Positions 19,292 to 28,832 of a stretch of DNA of 64,000 nt are shown here, in pieces. The stretch is from Embleya sp051903075. GTDB taxonomy: Bacteria > Actinomycetota > Actinomycetes > Streptomycetales > Streptomycetaceae. The stretch spans positions 7,053,763 to 7,117,762 of the forward strand of contig NZ_CP182422.1 in NCBI RefSeq assembly GCF_051903075.1, given 5' to 3'. Below the pieces are notes generated by a model that ran no database searches, was not told where the DNA came from, and worked only from the letters and a program-made list of their open reading frames with translations. Within the stretch, counting starts at the first letter, position 1; each line of letters begins with the position of its first letter. The position numbers were made by a program, and so were the translations under genes.

Positions 19292-20596
19292 ATGAGGCCC
19301 GTTCGCATTCAACCGATGGTCTCGCGGGAACCGCACTGCTTGAATGCCGTGGTGGCCTTGGACGTGGGGGAACTGCCGGCAGCGCACGATCGCATCCTGC
19401 GTGGCTCCGGTTCGGCGCAGCCGCGGTTCGGCACAGTGGTCGAGCGGATCGGACCGCTGACGCTCACCCACTACGGTACCCACTGCATCGTCGACCACCT
19501 CGCTCTGGACGCCTCGACCTCGGTCGCCCGGCTTGCCACGCAAGTGCGGCAGAGCGCGGCCGCCCGTGTGGAACCTGTGGAGTGGCGTGTGTTCGCCCAC
19601 GACGCCGAAGCGTCGCGGCTGACGGCCTCGCTCGAAGCGGCGGGTTTCACCGCGGGGTGGGAGCGCAGTGTCCTGCTCGGCGACGTCGCCGAACTCGACC
19701 TTCCCCACCTGGAGCCGGAGTGGGAAGTGGAATCGGTTCGGTGGGACGAGCCGCAGGCGCAGCAGGCGCTGGACCTGTCCGCCGAGTCCGGGCCGCACCG
19801 ACTTCCCCTGTCCGCCTGGCACGCGATGGGTTCGATCCCATACCGGGACATCGACATCCGTGTACTGACCCACTGCGGAAGGGTTGCCGCGGCCTGCTGG
19901 CTGGAGTCCGTTCGGGGCACCGCGTTCGCCGTGGTCGGGGGCCTGACCGCGCCACGCCCCGAACTACTCGCCAAGCGGTTCCAGTCGCCGGCGAAGGGGT
20001 TTCTGCTCGCCGAGGCCGACGGGCAACTGCGCAGCGCCCTCATGGCCGTCGGGTTTCGGGACGTCACGACGGTCCGGTCCCACCACTGGACCCCGCCGGG
20101 TGAGCCCGCCGCGGCCCCGCCCGCGAGGCACTCCCTCCACGACGCCGAGTCCGCACGGATAACACGTCGCTGTGAGGCCCGCGTCGGCTTCGACTACGCC
20201 GGCGGGAGTGGACGGTATACCGCACCGCTCGACTCGCGCCGCTGGTTCCACGGCATGCTCGACCGCGGCGCTCCGGCGATCACAGCCGCCGAAGGCGTCA
20301 TCGAGCGGGGCCTGCGCGCCTGCGTCCGACCCGGCGAATGGGTCTACCAGTGTCGCCCCTTTCTCAATGGCTGGGAGTTCGACCCGCACCGCGTCGGTGG
20401 CCCGGGACAGCCGCCCTGGCCGGGTGGCGCCATCGCAGACGACGAGTTCCAATTCCTCGCCACCGCGGACGCCCGCCTCGGCACGTTCGCCCACTACGCC
20501 GAACAAACCCTCGTCGTCTTCGGAGAGGACCTCATCGAGCAGGTCGCGAACGACTTGGACCACCTACTCGGCGGCGGCGTCTGGACCTTCGGCTGA
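19292..20596 (+). CDS. Two-domain protein: GNAT-like N-terminus, DUF2716-like C-terminus
   Basis: The 434-aa version starts at MRPVRIQPM. Residues up to about 275 look like an acyltransferase-type GNAT fold, with a conserved-looking VAAACWLESV strand and FLLAEADGQLRSALMAVGF. From about 285 to the end the sequence resembles DUF2716 (WVYQCRPFLNGWEFDPHRV, ARLGTFAHYAEQTLVVFGEDL). Upstream ATG and GTG codons are possible but would run into the IS110 relic. No strong ribosome site marks the start, so the N-terminus is uncertain. A substrate cannot be named. Confidence 0.72.
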   Translation: MRPVRIQPMVSREPHCLNAVVALDVGELPAAHDRILRGSGSAQPRFGTVVERIGPLTLTHYGTHCIVDHLALDASTSVARLATQVRQSAAARVEPVEWRVFAHDAEASRLTASLEAAGFTAGWERSVLLGDVAELDLPHLEPEWEVESVRWDEPQAQQALDLSAESGPHRLPLSAWHAMGSIPYRDIDIRVLTHCGRVAAACWLESVRGTAFAVVGGLTAPRPELLAKRFQSPAKGFLLAEADGQLRSALMAVGFRDVTTVRSHHWTPPGEPAAAPPARHSLHDAESARITRRCEARVGFDYAGGSGRYTAPLDSRRWFHGMLDRGAPAITAAEGVIERGLRACVRPGEWVYQCRPFLNGWEFDPHRVGGPGQPPWPGGAIADDEFQFLATADARLGTFAHYAEQTLVVFGEDLIEQVANDLDHLLGGGVWTFG

Positions 20597-21005
20597 ACAC
20601 TCGGGCGGACGCTCCGTCACCAGCCCGGACATATCCCGCCTGAACCGACTTCCCTGCCACGCACCGGTGGAACGTATCCCCACCGAGGCCGCGCGGGGGC
20701 GCTCGTTGCACCAACCTCCCCACCGGGCCGGGCCCGGCTGTCGCCCACGATCAGACCCGCCGTCGACCCGGAGACCCGGTCCGGTTCACCGATACGCCGC
20801 GCACCTGCGCCCCCAGGAGCCACGCTGCCCTTGGACATCGTGCCGAAGGCGGCCGGCTCGCCGACCACGGGCATGCCTGCCGTTCGCGCTCGACCCCCGA
20901 CCACGGGCCCTGCTCGAGCGGCACGTCGGCGCCGGGGACGAGTACACCCCGGCCGCAGCGTTCCTGCCACTCGGCCACCGTCTCGACCCTCACCGCCCGG
21001 GACCG
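20597..21005. other. Intergenic, no gene recognised
   Basis: The open frames here have no recognisable product and poor starts. The region may include the promoter of the truncated secreted-protein gene downstream. Confidence 0.45.
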
Positions 21006-21401
21006 ATGGGTCGACGACGGACGGACGCCGAGCCGTCCCGAGCACAATCCAGGTCCAGGGTCGGGACGTTCGCGGCGTCCGCCGCGGTACTCGGGGCGAT
21101 CGCCTGCCTGCCCGCCACCGCGTCGGTGGCCTCGACGGGCACGTCCACGGCACCCACCACCGTCAACGACACCCCGAGCCCGTTTCCGGCGCGCGTCGCC
21201 GCCGACGACGGCCCGGGGTCCATTCCGGCATTCGACAGCCCCGGCCCCGTTCCGCCGTTCGCCGCCGCCGGCTCGGCAGCGGCAAACGGAGTCAGCGCCG
21301 ACTTCGACGGCGACGGGCGGACCGATATCGCGGTCTGGCGGCGGCGGGTCGACTCGCCCGGAGTGCGCGGGGGGCGGGAGCGGGAGGCGCCGCCGCAGTA
21401 A
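21006..21401 (+). pseudogene. Secreted FG-GAP/VCBS-repeat protein, N-terminal fragment
   Basis: The 131-aa frame has a signal-peptide-like start (basic residues, then VGTFAASAAVLGAIACLPA), a Pro/Ser/Thr-rich segment, and DFDGDGRTDIAVWR, the calcium-binding core of an FG-GAP repeat. It breaks down about 20 residues later. Normal members carry several repeats and exceed 300 aa, so this is a truncated relic. It could still be exported if expressed. Confidence 0.55.
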
Positions 21402-21626
21402 CGGTCCTCGATCGACCTCGGCCGCCGCGCGGCGTTGACCACCGCCGGCAGGGTCGGCCCGAGCGGGAGCCGGGAACACCGACCGGATCGGGATCTCGAC
21501 GCCCGAGCGGGGTACGGGAGCGCGGAGGCGGGTCCGATCGCGCGAGTTCCGTTCACGACAGGAGCCGGCGAAGTTCGGTTCTCCTAGGCTGTGTTCGCCC
21601 CACCGGATCGAACACAGGAGCCATTC

Positions 21627-21794
21627 GTGAACCCCGTGAACTCGACGCCCACCGTCACCGAAACCCCCGCCGCCCCCGCCGCGTTCGACCGCACCGGCGA
21701 GTCCCCGCTGGCCGTGGCGCTGCGTCGGGTCGCCGCCGAGTCCGAGGCGGGCGGTCCGCGCATCGGCTACAACAGCTTCGTCGGCGGCGAGTAA
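21627..21794 (+). CDS. Candidate RiPP precursor peptide (FxsA-like)
   Basis: This is a 55-aa peptide started by GTG with a good AGGAG six bases before it. The N-terminal part is Pro/Thr/Ala-rich, the middle is a short helix (SPLAVALRRVAAESEAG), and the C-terminus is GYNSFVGGE (Tyr48, Asn49, Ser50, Phe51). The next gene is an FxsB-like SPASM radical SAM enzyme. Known FxsA peptides end with F-x-S plus two residues, where the aromatic ring is cross-linked to the third residue. Here Y-N-S would be the equivalent cyclophane motif. The precursor role is inferred from size, position and tail. Confidence 0.78.
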   Translation: MNPVNSTPTVTETPAAPAAFDRTGESPLAVALRRVAAESEAGGPRIGYNSFVGGE

Positions 21795-21855
21795 GCAGCC
21801 ACCCCCTCGATCGACCGGCACACGACGCCGGGAGATCGACGAAACGGCTGATGCC

Positions 21856-21888
21856 CCGGCGGTCCTCGGGCACCTCGAGGACCGCCGG
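21856..21888 (+). terminator. Hairpin between precursor and radical SAM genes
   Basis: A perfect 13-bp inverted repeat, CCGGCGGTCCTCG and its complement, surrounds a seven-base loop. Its place between a precursor gene and its maturase suggests partial termination or mRNA protection, which would give more precursor than enzyme. Confidence 0.7.
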
Positions 21889-21960
21889 ACCCGGCCGGGT
21901 ACACGCCCACCCGCACGGATCGCGCCGGTGCCATCCTCGGAACCACCCGGAGCAGACACT

Positions 21961-23190
21961 GTGGTCAACCTCGAAACGCCCATACGCAGGTCGGCGGAAT
22001 GGCCGGCCAACCTGCTCGATCCCGACGGTCCGGGTACGACGTGGCAGCCGGTGCCCTTCACCCACTTCGTGGTCAAGATGCACAGCCGCTGCAATCTCGC
22101 GTGCGACTACTGCTACCTGTACGAGATGGGCGACGAATCCTGGCGGTCGAGCGCCAAGACGATGTCGACGGCGGTCGTGGACCGTACCGCCGCCCGTATC
22201 GGCGAACACGTGCGCGCCCACGGGCAGGAGCGCGTGCAGTTGATCGTGCACGGCGGCGAGCCGCTGCTCGCGGGACCGGCCCTGATCACGCGGATGGCCG
22301 AGGCCGTACGCCGCGAGGTGCCGGCGAGCACACACGTGTCCTTCGGCGTGCAGACCAACGGTCTGCTCCTGAACGACCGCATGCTCGACGCCCTGCACGC
22401 ACTGGATTTCCGGGTCGGCGTGAGTGTCGACGGCGGCGAACTCGCCAACGACCGCCATCGGCGCTTCGCCGACGGGCGCGGAAGCCACGCGGCGGTGACC
22501 GAGGCGGTCGCCAGGCTGCGCGATCCGTCGCGGCCGGGATTGTTCGGCGGGCTGCTGTGCGTCATCGACGTGGCGAACGATCCGGTCGAGGTGTACGAGT
22601 CGCTCCTGACGCACGCGCCGCCGATGCTCGACTTCGTGCTGCCGCACGGGAACTGGACGTCTCCGCCGCCACTGCGCGAGGAGGGGTCGAGTCGCACACC
22701 CTACGGCGACTGGATCGTGCGGGCCTTCGACCGCTGGTACGACGCACCGCGTCAGGAGACCCGGGTCAAGCTGTTCGAGGATCTGCTGAGTCTGGTGCTC
22801 GGCGGCCACACCCGGTCCGAACAGGTGGGGATCGGTCCCGCCACCACCGTGACGATCGACACCGACGGTGGGATCGAGCAGGTGGACACGATCAAGTCGG
22901 CGTACGACGGCGCGGCTTCCACCGGATTGTCGGTGCTCACCGACCCGCTCGACGCGGCGCTGCGGCACCCGGCGGTGGTGGCTCGCCAGATCGGGATCGA
23001 GGGCCTGTCGCCGACGTGTCGCTCGTGTGCGATCCGCGATGTCTGCGGTGGCGGCTTCTTCATCCACCGCTATCGCGCGGGCAGCGGATTCCTCAATCCC
23101 ACGGTGTACTGCCCGGACATGAAGCGAGTCATCGCGCACGTGCGGACCAGGGTCGCCGAGGACCTGGCGAGCGCACCGCCAAGCGGGTGA
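21961..23190 (+). CDS. FxsB-like radical SAM/SPASM peptide maturase
   Basis: The 409-aa protein opens with WPANLLDPDG, typical of FxsB-type enzymes. CNLACDYC supplies the radical SAM cluster Cys44, Cys48 and Cys51. The C-terminal SPASM region has CRSCAIRDVCGGG and YCPDM for auxiliary clusters. Such enzymes form C-C bonds between an aromatic side chain and the beta carbon of a residue two positions on in the precursor. The GTG with GGAG nine bases before it is used, and a GTG 33 bases earlier is also in frame. It lies between the precursor and the AAC(3)-like gene, so the three form a probable operon. Confidence 0.9.
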   Translation: MVNLETPIRRSAEWPANLLDPDGPGTTWQPVPFTHFVVKMHSRCNLACDYCYLYEMGDESWRSSAKTMSTAVVDRTAARIGEHVRAHGQERVQLIVHGGEPLLAGPALITRMAEAVRREVPASTHVSFGVQTNGLLLNDRMLDALHALDFRVGVSVDGGELANDRHRRFADGRGSHAAVTEAVARLRDPSRPGLFGGLLCVIDVANDPVEVYESLLTHAPPMLDFVLPHGNWTSPPPLREEGSSRTPYGDWIVRAFDRWYDAPRQETRVKLFEDLLSLVLGGHTRSEQVGIGPATTVTIDTDGGIEQVDTIKSAYDGAASTGLSVLTDPLDAALRHPAVVARQIGIEGLSPTCRSCAIRDVCGGGFFIHRYRAGSGFLNPTVYCPDMKRVIAHVRTRVAEDLASAPPSG

Positions 23191-23370
23191 CGACACGCCT
23201 TCACTCACGGAGCGGGCGCAGCAGCCCCCTCCGTGGGTGATTCGGACCGCGCGGCAGAGGTATGCGCCGTCCGGACCGCGCCCGATCGGCCCGTTCGCAT
23301 GGTCCGACGCAGTCGAATCGCGCACGCCACGACCGGACGACGGCCGAGCCGATTCCCCCGAGAGGCAGCA

Positions 23371-24258
23371 GTGTTCGCGGCACCGAGCTCCGACCCGTCC
23401 CGGTACACCGACTCGACACCGCGCCGCGCCGAGTCGGCCCGGGCCATCGAATTCGCCCGAGAACTGTCCGAGTTGGGTCTGCGAGCAGGCGACACGGTGA
23501 TGGTGCACAGCTCCATGCGCGCCGTGCGCGGTCGAGGCCGACCCGGAGCCGAGTCGCAGGATCTCCGATCGGCGTTCCGGTCCGTGCTCGGCAGCGACGG
23601 AACCCTGGTGGTGCCCGCGTACACGCCGGAGAACTCGATCACCTCCCAGGCGTTCGCCGACGCGACCGCCGGCCGGACGGTCGAGGAGCTGGCCGACTAT
23701 CTGCACCGGCCACGGGACCCGCACGCGTCGGTGGCGGCGGCGATGGGCGCGTTCGCCGAGTCGATTCGTGCCGACGACCGGGCGCTGCGCAGCGACCATC
23801 CGCTGGCCGCGGTCGTGGCCCTGGGCGGCCGGGCCGAAGAGGTCACCCGAGGCCACGGAAGGACGCATTTCGGCCCGGATTCACCGATGGGCCGGTTGTA
23901 CGACGCGCGGGCCACAGTGCTCGCGATCGGCGTCGGATGGGGCGTCGTTTCCGTGGCCCACCTGGCGGAATACCGACACCCTCATCGGTCGCGCCGCCGC
24001 TACACCTGCAAGATCGCCACCTCGGAAGGGAGTTCGTGGTTCTCCTTCCCCGACGTGGCACTGAGCGACCACGACTTTCCGGAGCTGGGGCGGGACTTCG
24101 AGGAGCGGCATCCCGAGGCGATCACTCGCGGTCGGGTGGGCGCGGCGCACGCGTTCCTGCTGCCGGTCCGGCCGTACGTGGATTTCGCGACCGCCTGGAT
24201 GGGCGTCCATCGAGCACCGGCAGCGCCCGCGAGCGAGGAGGACCCACACCCTCCCTGA
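23371..24258 (+). CDS. AAC(3)-family N-acyltransferase
   Basis: The 295-aa protein has the antibiotic_NAT (aminoglycoside 3-N-acetyltransferase) pattern: GDTVMVHSSMRAV near the start, GTLVVPAYT, DHPLAAVVALGG, HFGPDSPMGRLYD and HLAEYRH. A GTG with GAGAGG before it is the likely start. Family members move an acetyl group from acetyl-CoA to an amine. Its place beside a precursor peptide and radical SAM gene suggests that it acylates the peptide or gives self-protection, rather than aminoglycoside resistance. That is inference. Confidence 0.85.
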   Translation: MFAAPSSDPSRYTDSTPRRAESARAIEFARELSELGLRAGDTVMVHSSMRAVRGRGRPGAESQDLRSAFRSVLGSDGTLVVPAYTPENSITSQAFADATAGRTVEELADYLHRPRDPHASVAAAMGAFAESIRADDRALRSDHPLAAVVALGGRAEEVTRGHGRTHFGPDSPMGRLYDARATVLAIGVGWGVVSVAHLAEYRHPHRSRRRYTCKIATSEGSSWFSFPDVALSDHDFPELGRDFEERHPEAITRGRVGAAHAFLLPVRPYVDFATAWMGVHRAPAAPASEEDPHPP

Positions 24259-24537
24259 GCCTCCAACAAACCGTGGTCGTCGGGGAGTTGGTCCCACACA
24301 TCGGGATGGAACGTGGCGACCCGCCGGCCGACCCGCCGCTCCGGCGCCACCCATTACCGCCACGTGTACCCGGCCGCCCCACGGCCTCCGAGTCCCCACC
24401 TCGCGCCGGCCCGGGCGCTCGGCGCGGACGAACGCGCCGCGATGCTTGTCCTGACGACCCTTCGGGATCGTCCACTACCCGCCCGCGTCCGTGCACGCAC
24501 GTCGGCACCGCAGAGCAGTACTCGCGGCGCGGCGCCG

Positions 24538-26241
24538 TCACCGGCCGTGGAGCGCGATCGAGGCCCGGATCGCGTCGGCGTGCGGACCCTCCCACCACGG
24601 TATGCAGCGCACAAGCAGCGGCCTCCCGCCGCTGATCTGCACCAGCATGCGATCACGTGGCAACGCGGCCAGGTCCGCCACGTCGAGCACGACCTCGGGC
24701 CGGGTGGCCCTGGTCACCGTCGAACCCCACCAGGTCGAGGACGCATACGTGAGCGCGGTGGTGCGCGCCTCGAATCGGCCGGAGAACACCGACTGGGCCC
24801 GGAGCATCTCGCTCTCCGAGCCGCCGGCCCCGTAGACCCGCACCGAGCACGAGTTCCAGATCTTCGCCATGCCGGCCTCGCCCCACACGTGTACGCCCTG
24901 TGCCCAGGACTGGAGCATCATCATCACCACCACGCCCCGGGACCCGTAGTGGGAGAGCCGATCGGGCAGGATCGGCAGCGGCGCGGTGTTGGCGGCCTCG
25001 TCCATCACCACCAGGAGGGGGACGGGCAGCCGGCCGCCCGAGCACGCCGCCGCACGATACTCGGCGGCGACCAGCATGGCCCCGGTCAGCAGCGTGGCGG
25101 CGGGATTCGCCCTCGCGTCGTCCATGCCGGAAAGAATGTAGAGCGTGTCGGTGCCGGCGGCGAACTCCACGAAATCGAACTCCTCCCGCCCCTCGCCCGG
25201 AGTGATCCAGGGCAGCACCTCGGGAGCCGCCAACCAGGACACGAGCTGCGCGGCCCCTCCGTAGACGCCCGCCCGCTGGTCCGCCGGGAGCGCGCGGGTC
25301 GCCGCACACGCCTCGGCGGCCAGAAGGTGCCCCGCGCCGCGCAGGATGGTCTCCGGCTCGTCGTCGTCGAAACGCAACAACCAACGTCGCACCGCCGTGA
25401 TCGGCTGCTTGTCCACGTCGGCGGCGAGCAGGAACATCGCCAGCAGATGCTGCGCCGCCGGCTGGAAGTACCCGTCCGATCGCGTGTGCGTGTCGCGCTG
25501 GGTGAACGCGATCAGACCCGCGACACCGACAGCGTCCTTCAGGTTGCCGGCCACCATGCCCAGTGGATTCCAGAACCAGGTGGGAGGTTCGCGTACGACC
25601 TCGTGTGGATCGAAGACCCACACCCGACCGTTGCGCCGACGCACCTCGCGGGTGGCGTCGACCACGTCCCGCTTACACGATGTGACCACCAACGCGCCCG
25701 GGGCGGAGACGACGTTGGGGATGACCCGGCAGGTGGTCTTGCCGGTGCGCGGACCGCAGATGTCCACCTGGACCTCCTCCCACGAGCCCCACACATCGCG
25801 CCCGTCGCGCACGCTGCGGCCGACGTACACCCCGGGCGTCGAGACGGGATACGCGATCCGTGCCGCCGCGGCGCGCACGCTTTCGGTGCCGACGCGCCGA
25901 ACGTCGGCACGACGAGTCCACAGCCGAGCGGTCGAGTCCACGTGCCGGCGCCGATCGCGGCCGCGCAGGTATGCGAGCAAGCGCACGTCGATCGCGGCGA
26001 GCAGCAGCACAAGGCCGACCGAGAGCGCGATCACGCCCGGCGGCGGAAAGCGGGAGTCAGCGGGGTCCCCATAGGAGCGAAGCAGTTCGGCCCCGGTCGG
26101 TTGCCGGCCGGCGAGGGCGGCCACGAGTAGGTCGGCCAGGGGCGGGAGCAGGAGCACCGTGACCAGGTTGCCGATGAGAAGGAGCGCCGCCAACCACGTG
26201 CCGGTGAGGTCCGGGCCGCGGCGTCGGATGGTGCCGGTCAT
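24538..26241 (-). CDS. VirD4/TraG-type conjugative coupling ATPase
   Basis: The 567-aa protein has two N-terminal transmembrane helices (about residues 10-30 and 65-90). Walker A is GPRTGKTT (Lys168) and Walker B is LLVVMDEAAN. MMMLQSWAQG and YGAGGSESEM are typical of TraG/TraD coupling proteins that feed DNA into a type IV secretion channel. AAGGAG before the ATG fixes the start. No relaxase, VirB4 or other transfer gene is nearby, so it is an orphan, probably left from an integrated conjugative element or plasmid, although linear replicons can carry scattered transfer genes. Confidence 0.93.
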   Translation of the reverse strand: MTGTIRRRGPDLTGTWLAALLLIGNLVTVLLLPPLADLLVAALAGRQPTGAELLRSYGDPADSRFPPPGVIALSVGLVLLLAAIDVRLLAYLRGRDRRRHVDSTARLWTRRADVRRVGTESVRAAAARIAYPVSTPGVYVGRSVRDGRDVWGSWEEVQVDICGPRTGKTTCRVIPNVVSAPGALVVTSCKRDVVDATREVRRRNGRVWVFDPHEVVREPPTWFWNPLGMVAGNLKDAVGVAGLIAFTQRDTHTRSDGYFQPAAQHLLAMFLLAADVDKQPITAVRRWLLRFDDDEPETILRGAGHLLAAEACAATRALPADQRAGVYGGAAQLVSWLAAPEVLPWITPGEGREEFDFVEFAAGTDTLYILSGMDDARANPAATLLTGAMLVAAEYRAAACSGGRLPVPLLVVMDEAANTAPLPILPDRLSHYGSRGVVVMMMLQSWAQGVHVWGEAGMAKIWNSCSVRVYGAGGSESEMLRAQSVFSGRFEARTTALTYASSTWWGSTVTRATRPEVVLDVADLAALPRDRMLVQISGGRPLLVRCIPWWEGPHADAIRASIALHGR

Positions 26242-27119
26242 CTTTCTCCTTGTCCGGACGATGGCGAGGCCGGGGCCAGGGGATCCGGCCAGGGCGGCCG
26301 GAGCGATCTCGACGACGGGCCTTGGCCCCGCCCGCGAACCGCGTCGTGCGGCGAGCCCGCCGAACCCGGTGTGAGCGAGGCGCGTGGACACACGGCGCAG
26401 CAAGACGGTCCCGCGAAGGGCCGCGTCGCGGGAGTATTTCGCGCGAACCGGTACCCCACCGCGCTTTCATACCTCCCCGACCACAGGAACCACACCGGTC
26501 ACCATCGGGCGCCGCCGGCGACCACGAGAATCGTCCGACACCCACCCCGCCGGCACCCCCGAACACGACCAGCAGCACATCGCCGCCACCAGCCCGCACC
26601 AGTCCCGCCTCCAGGACGGCGGCACCCGCACCGACGCCCCGGACACCGCCGAACCCGCCGACGCCGACCACCTCGCCTTCGACACCCGAGCCCGAACTCC
26701 GCCGATCCGCGACCGAGCACTCGAGTCGTCGGACGCCTGTTCGCGCTCCGGCGACACGGCGACCGCGATCACCCGTCGATCACACGCGCGGGTTCCCGCA
26801 CCGTGGCCCGGAACCACATACGGCACGCAAACGCTGCCCGAACATGTCGAGTTCGGTGTCCGTCATGGGAAGCAACCTGTTTCCCGCCGCCCTGGTGGTG
26901 CCGTTCTTCATCGCCTCCGCGGTCCGGCACCGCCGTGCTGCGCATGCAACGCCCGCGTCGGCTGCTCGCGGCACCACCTCGCCGGCACGGGACGACACGC
27001 CCCTGAACCACATGCTCCACCCCGCCCCGCGCCCCACGGTTCCCACATTCGGCGATACCTGGAGAGGACCCGAGGACTTCGCCGACGAACCGCCCTTCCC
27101 ATAGCTCGGCACGGAGCCG
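26242..27119. other. Long non-coding or decayed stretch
   Basis: No gene is supported. A plus-strand frame at 26844-27104 (86 aa, one hydrophobic segment, LFPAALVVPFFIASA) is possible but has no ribosome site or known relative. The rest is Pro/Arg-biased open frame of the kind produced by high GC. Confidence 0.4.
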
Positions 27120-28006
27120 TGTCCGCAAGCGCACGGCCCGCCACGCGCCGAGCGCGCCCCGGGCACAAGGTTGCCCGCCGGTGGCCGGCACCAGGACCGG
27201 GGCCCGCCGCGGATCGCGCAGCGCCGTGCGCAGGCTCGCGGCGAGTTCTTCGCCGTGCGGGGCGGGGGTCAGGTATTCCTGGGCCTCGTTCAGCCAGAGC
27301 ACGGTGTACGGGGCGAGGTAGCCCAGTTCGGCCGACGCGGCACCGGGTGGGCTCGGGTCGACGGGATGCCACAGCCGCCGGCCCTCCTCCCGCTCGCGCA
27401 GGAGATGGAGGGCCTCCCAGCAGGCGCGGGCCTTGCCCGTGGACGAGCCGCCCACGAGCACCGCGATCCCGTCGGCTCCGGCGGCGGCCCGGGTCACCGC
27501 CTCGGCCGGCAGGTGGTCGTGTTCGCGTGGCACGTATGCCGGCAGGACGGGCAACCCGGCGGTCCGGGAGTCGATCGCGTGGTGCACTTCCAGAGCGAAC
27601 GGGTCGGCCTCTTCCGCCAGCGGTCGGCCCGGTCGCATCCGCTCCAGCACCGCCCGCGCCTGCTCCGCCCGGACCGCGGCCCGGGTGCCGTCCGCGCGTC
27701 GGCCGGCCTCGCCTCGGTAGGCACGGCTCCATGCCCGCTCGTCCGGCACCGCGACCGCCACGGGGTCGCCGGCCAGTCCGGCCCGCTCGGCCTGGGCCCG
27801 TATCGCCCGCACCACGGCCAACAACTGGTCGGGCTGCTGCGGAAACCGATCACCGCGCAGCCGCCCCCCGATCGTGGTCGGGCTGACCCCACCACACCGG
27901 CCAACATACGGTCCGACGGCTGTCGGTGCAGGCACTCGGCGCGGAACGCGGCCGGCGCGGTGATGAGCTCGGCATAGCCCGGTTCCCGCGTTGCCGGTCC
28001 CGTCAT
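27120..28006 (-). pseudogene. Broken HTH/ATP-binding protein
   Basis: The 5' part starts with MTGPATREPGYAELITAP. Near 27900 the frame shifts into SPTTIGGRLRGDRFPQQPDQLL, together making an HTH-like N-terminus. The following ATPase part has Walker A GGSSTGKARACWE and TVLWLNEAQEYL. Homology stops around 27130 in the middle of the ATPase domain, after VLVPATGG. Related Streptomyces proteins are long (ATPase followed by WD40 or TPR repeats). One frameshift plus a 3' truncation makes this a pseudogene. Confidence 0.65.
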
Positions 28007-28233
28007 CGCGGATGCATCCTCCCACCGGCCGCGTGTCCGACCCCCCATGGACACCCCGACCGACACGCATCCCGGTCGTGGCGTGAACTGTCGTCCTCAC
28101 AAACCAACTTCGTATCGCGAAGTGTCCCAATCACCGTGGACTCCTGTGGGACGGCCGCCTGGACGGTCAGCGTCGGTCCCGTCCGGCACGGCCCGCCCCG
28201 GGCCCTCCACCATCGCCACCGGGAGTTCACGCG

Positions 28234-28417
28234 ATGAGCCCGCTGCAGATCCTGTCCCTGCTGCTCGCCCTGTCCACCGCCCTCAACCTCGCCGTCGCCG
28301 CCGGCCTGCTCGCCCACCGATCCGGCGTGGGCATCCCCCAGGCGATTCTCACCGGCGCGGGCGATCGCAGCCACCACCCTGGGCATCTACCTCGCCGTCG
28401 CCGCCGCCTACCGATGA
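28234..28417 (+). pseudogene. Small membrane protein with frameshift
   Basis: The frame begins MSPLQILSLLLALSTALNLA and continues to GIPQAILTGAG, then moves to another frame that reads AIAATTLGIYLAVAAAYR and a stop. The two halves together make a normal two-helix protein of about 60 aa. A single-base indel near 28350, or a sequencing error, explains the break. Confidence 0.6.
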
Positions 28418-28832
28418 CCCAGAGCCCCGCCTTCTCTTGCCCTGCCTCAGACCAACTCGGCCAGTCGACAACGGACTTGTGCGGACAGGACTACTTGGTC
28501 ATCAGTGCTGTGACGGAGCGCCGTGGTTTGCGAGTTTGGAGCACGACGTCTTGCGATTGGAGCAGGTCGACGGCCGTCCGCAGCCGGAGAATCCGCAGGT
28601 CGACCAAGGCAGTGGGCTCGTTTCGCGGACTGTCGTGCTTCATTCGCAAATGTGACCTCGGCCGATAGTTGGCCGGTGGCATCCCGGGAGCCGCAGGTCG
28701 ATGCTCGGTGACGATTCATGGTCGGTCGGTCTGTTGACCGATAGTTGGCCACTTGCGGCACCGGAAAGGCCACCGGTAGGGGATATTGATTGACGTGGAA
28801 GTGGGCTCTGGCACGGGAAGGGGACGCTGTCG
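28418..28832. other. Possible insertion-sequence debris
   Basis: The region has lower GC than its surroundings and no intact gene. A minus-strand frame at 28491-28682 (63 aa, containing LRTAVDLLQSQDVVLQTRK) looks like the end of a longer protein, perhaps a transposase. I cannot name the family. Two 13-bp direct repeats are listed separately. Confidence 0.35.
28662..28750. repeat. Pair of 13-bp direct repeats
   Basis: CCGATAGTTGGCC occurs at 28662-28674 and 28738-28750, 76 bp apart. It is AT-richer than the background. It may mark the edges of a lost mobile element or a regulatory site upstream of the DUF6183-like gene. Confidence 0.55.

Noticed and set aside
23371..24258. Reading the AAC(3)-like gene as aminoglycoside resistance
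   Set aside because: Position in a precursor/radical SAM operon makes a peptide-modifying role more likely, and no aminoglycoside pathway gene is present.
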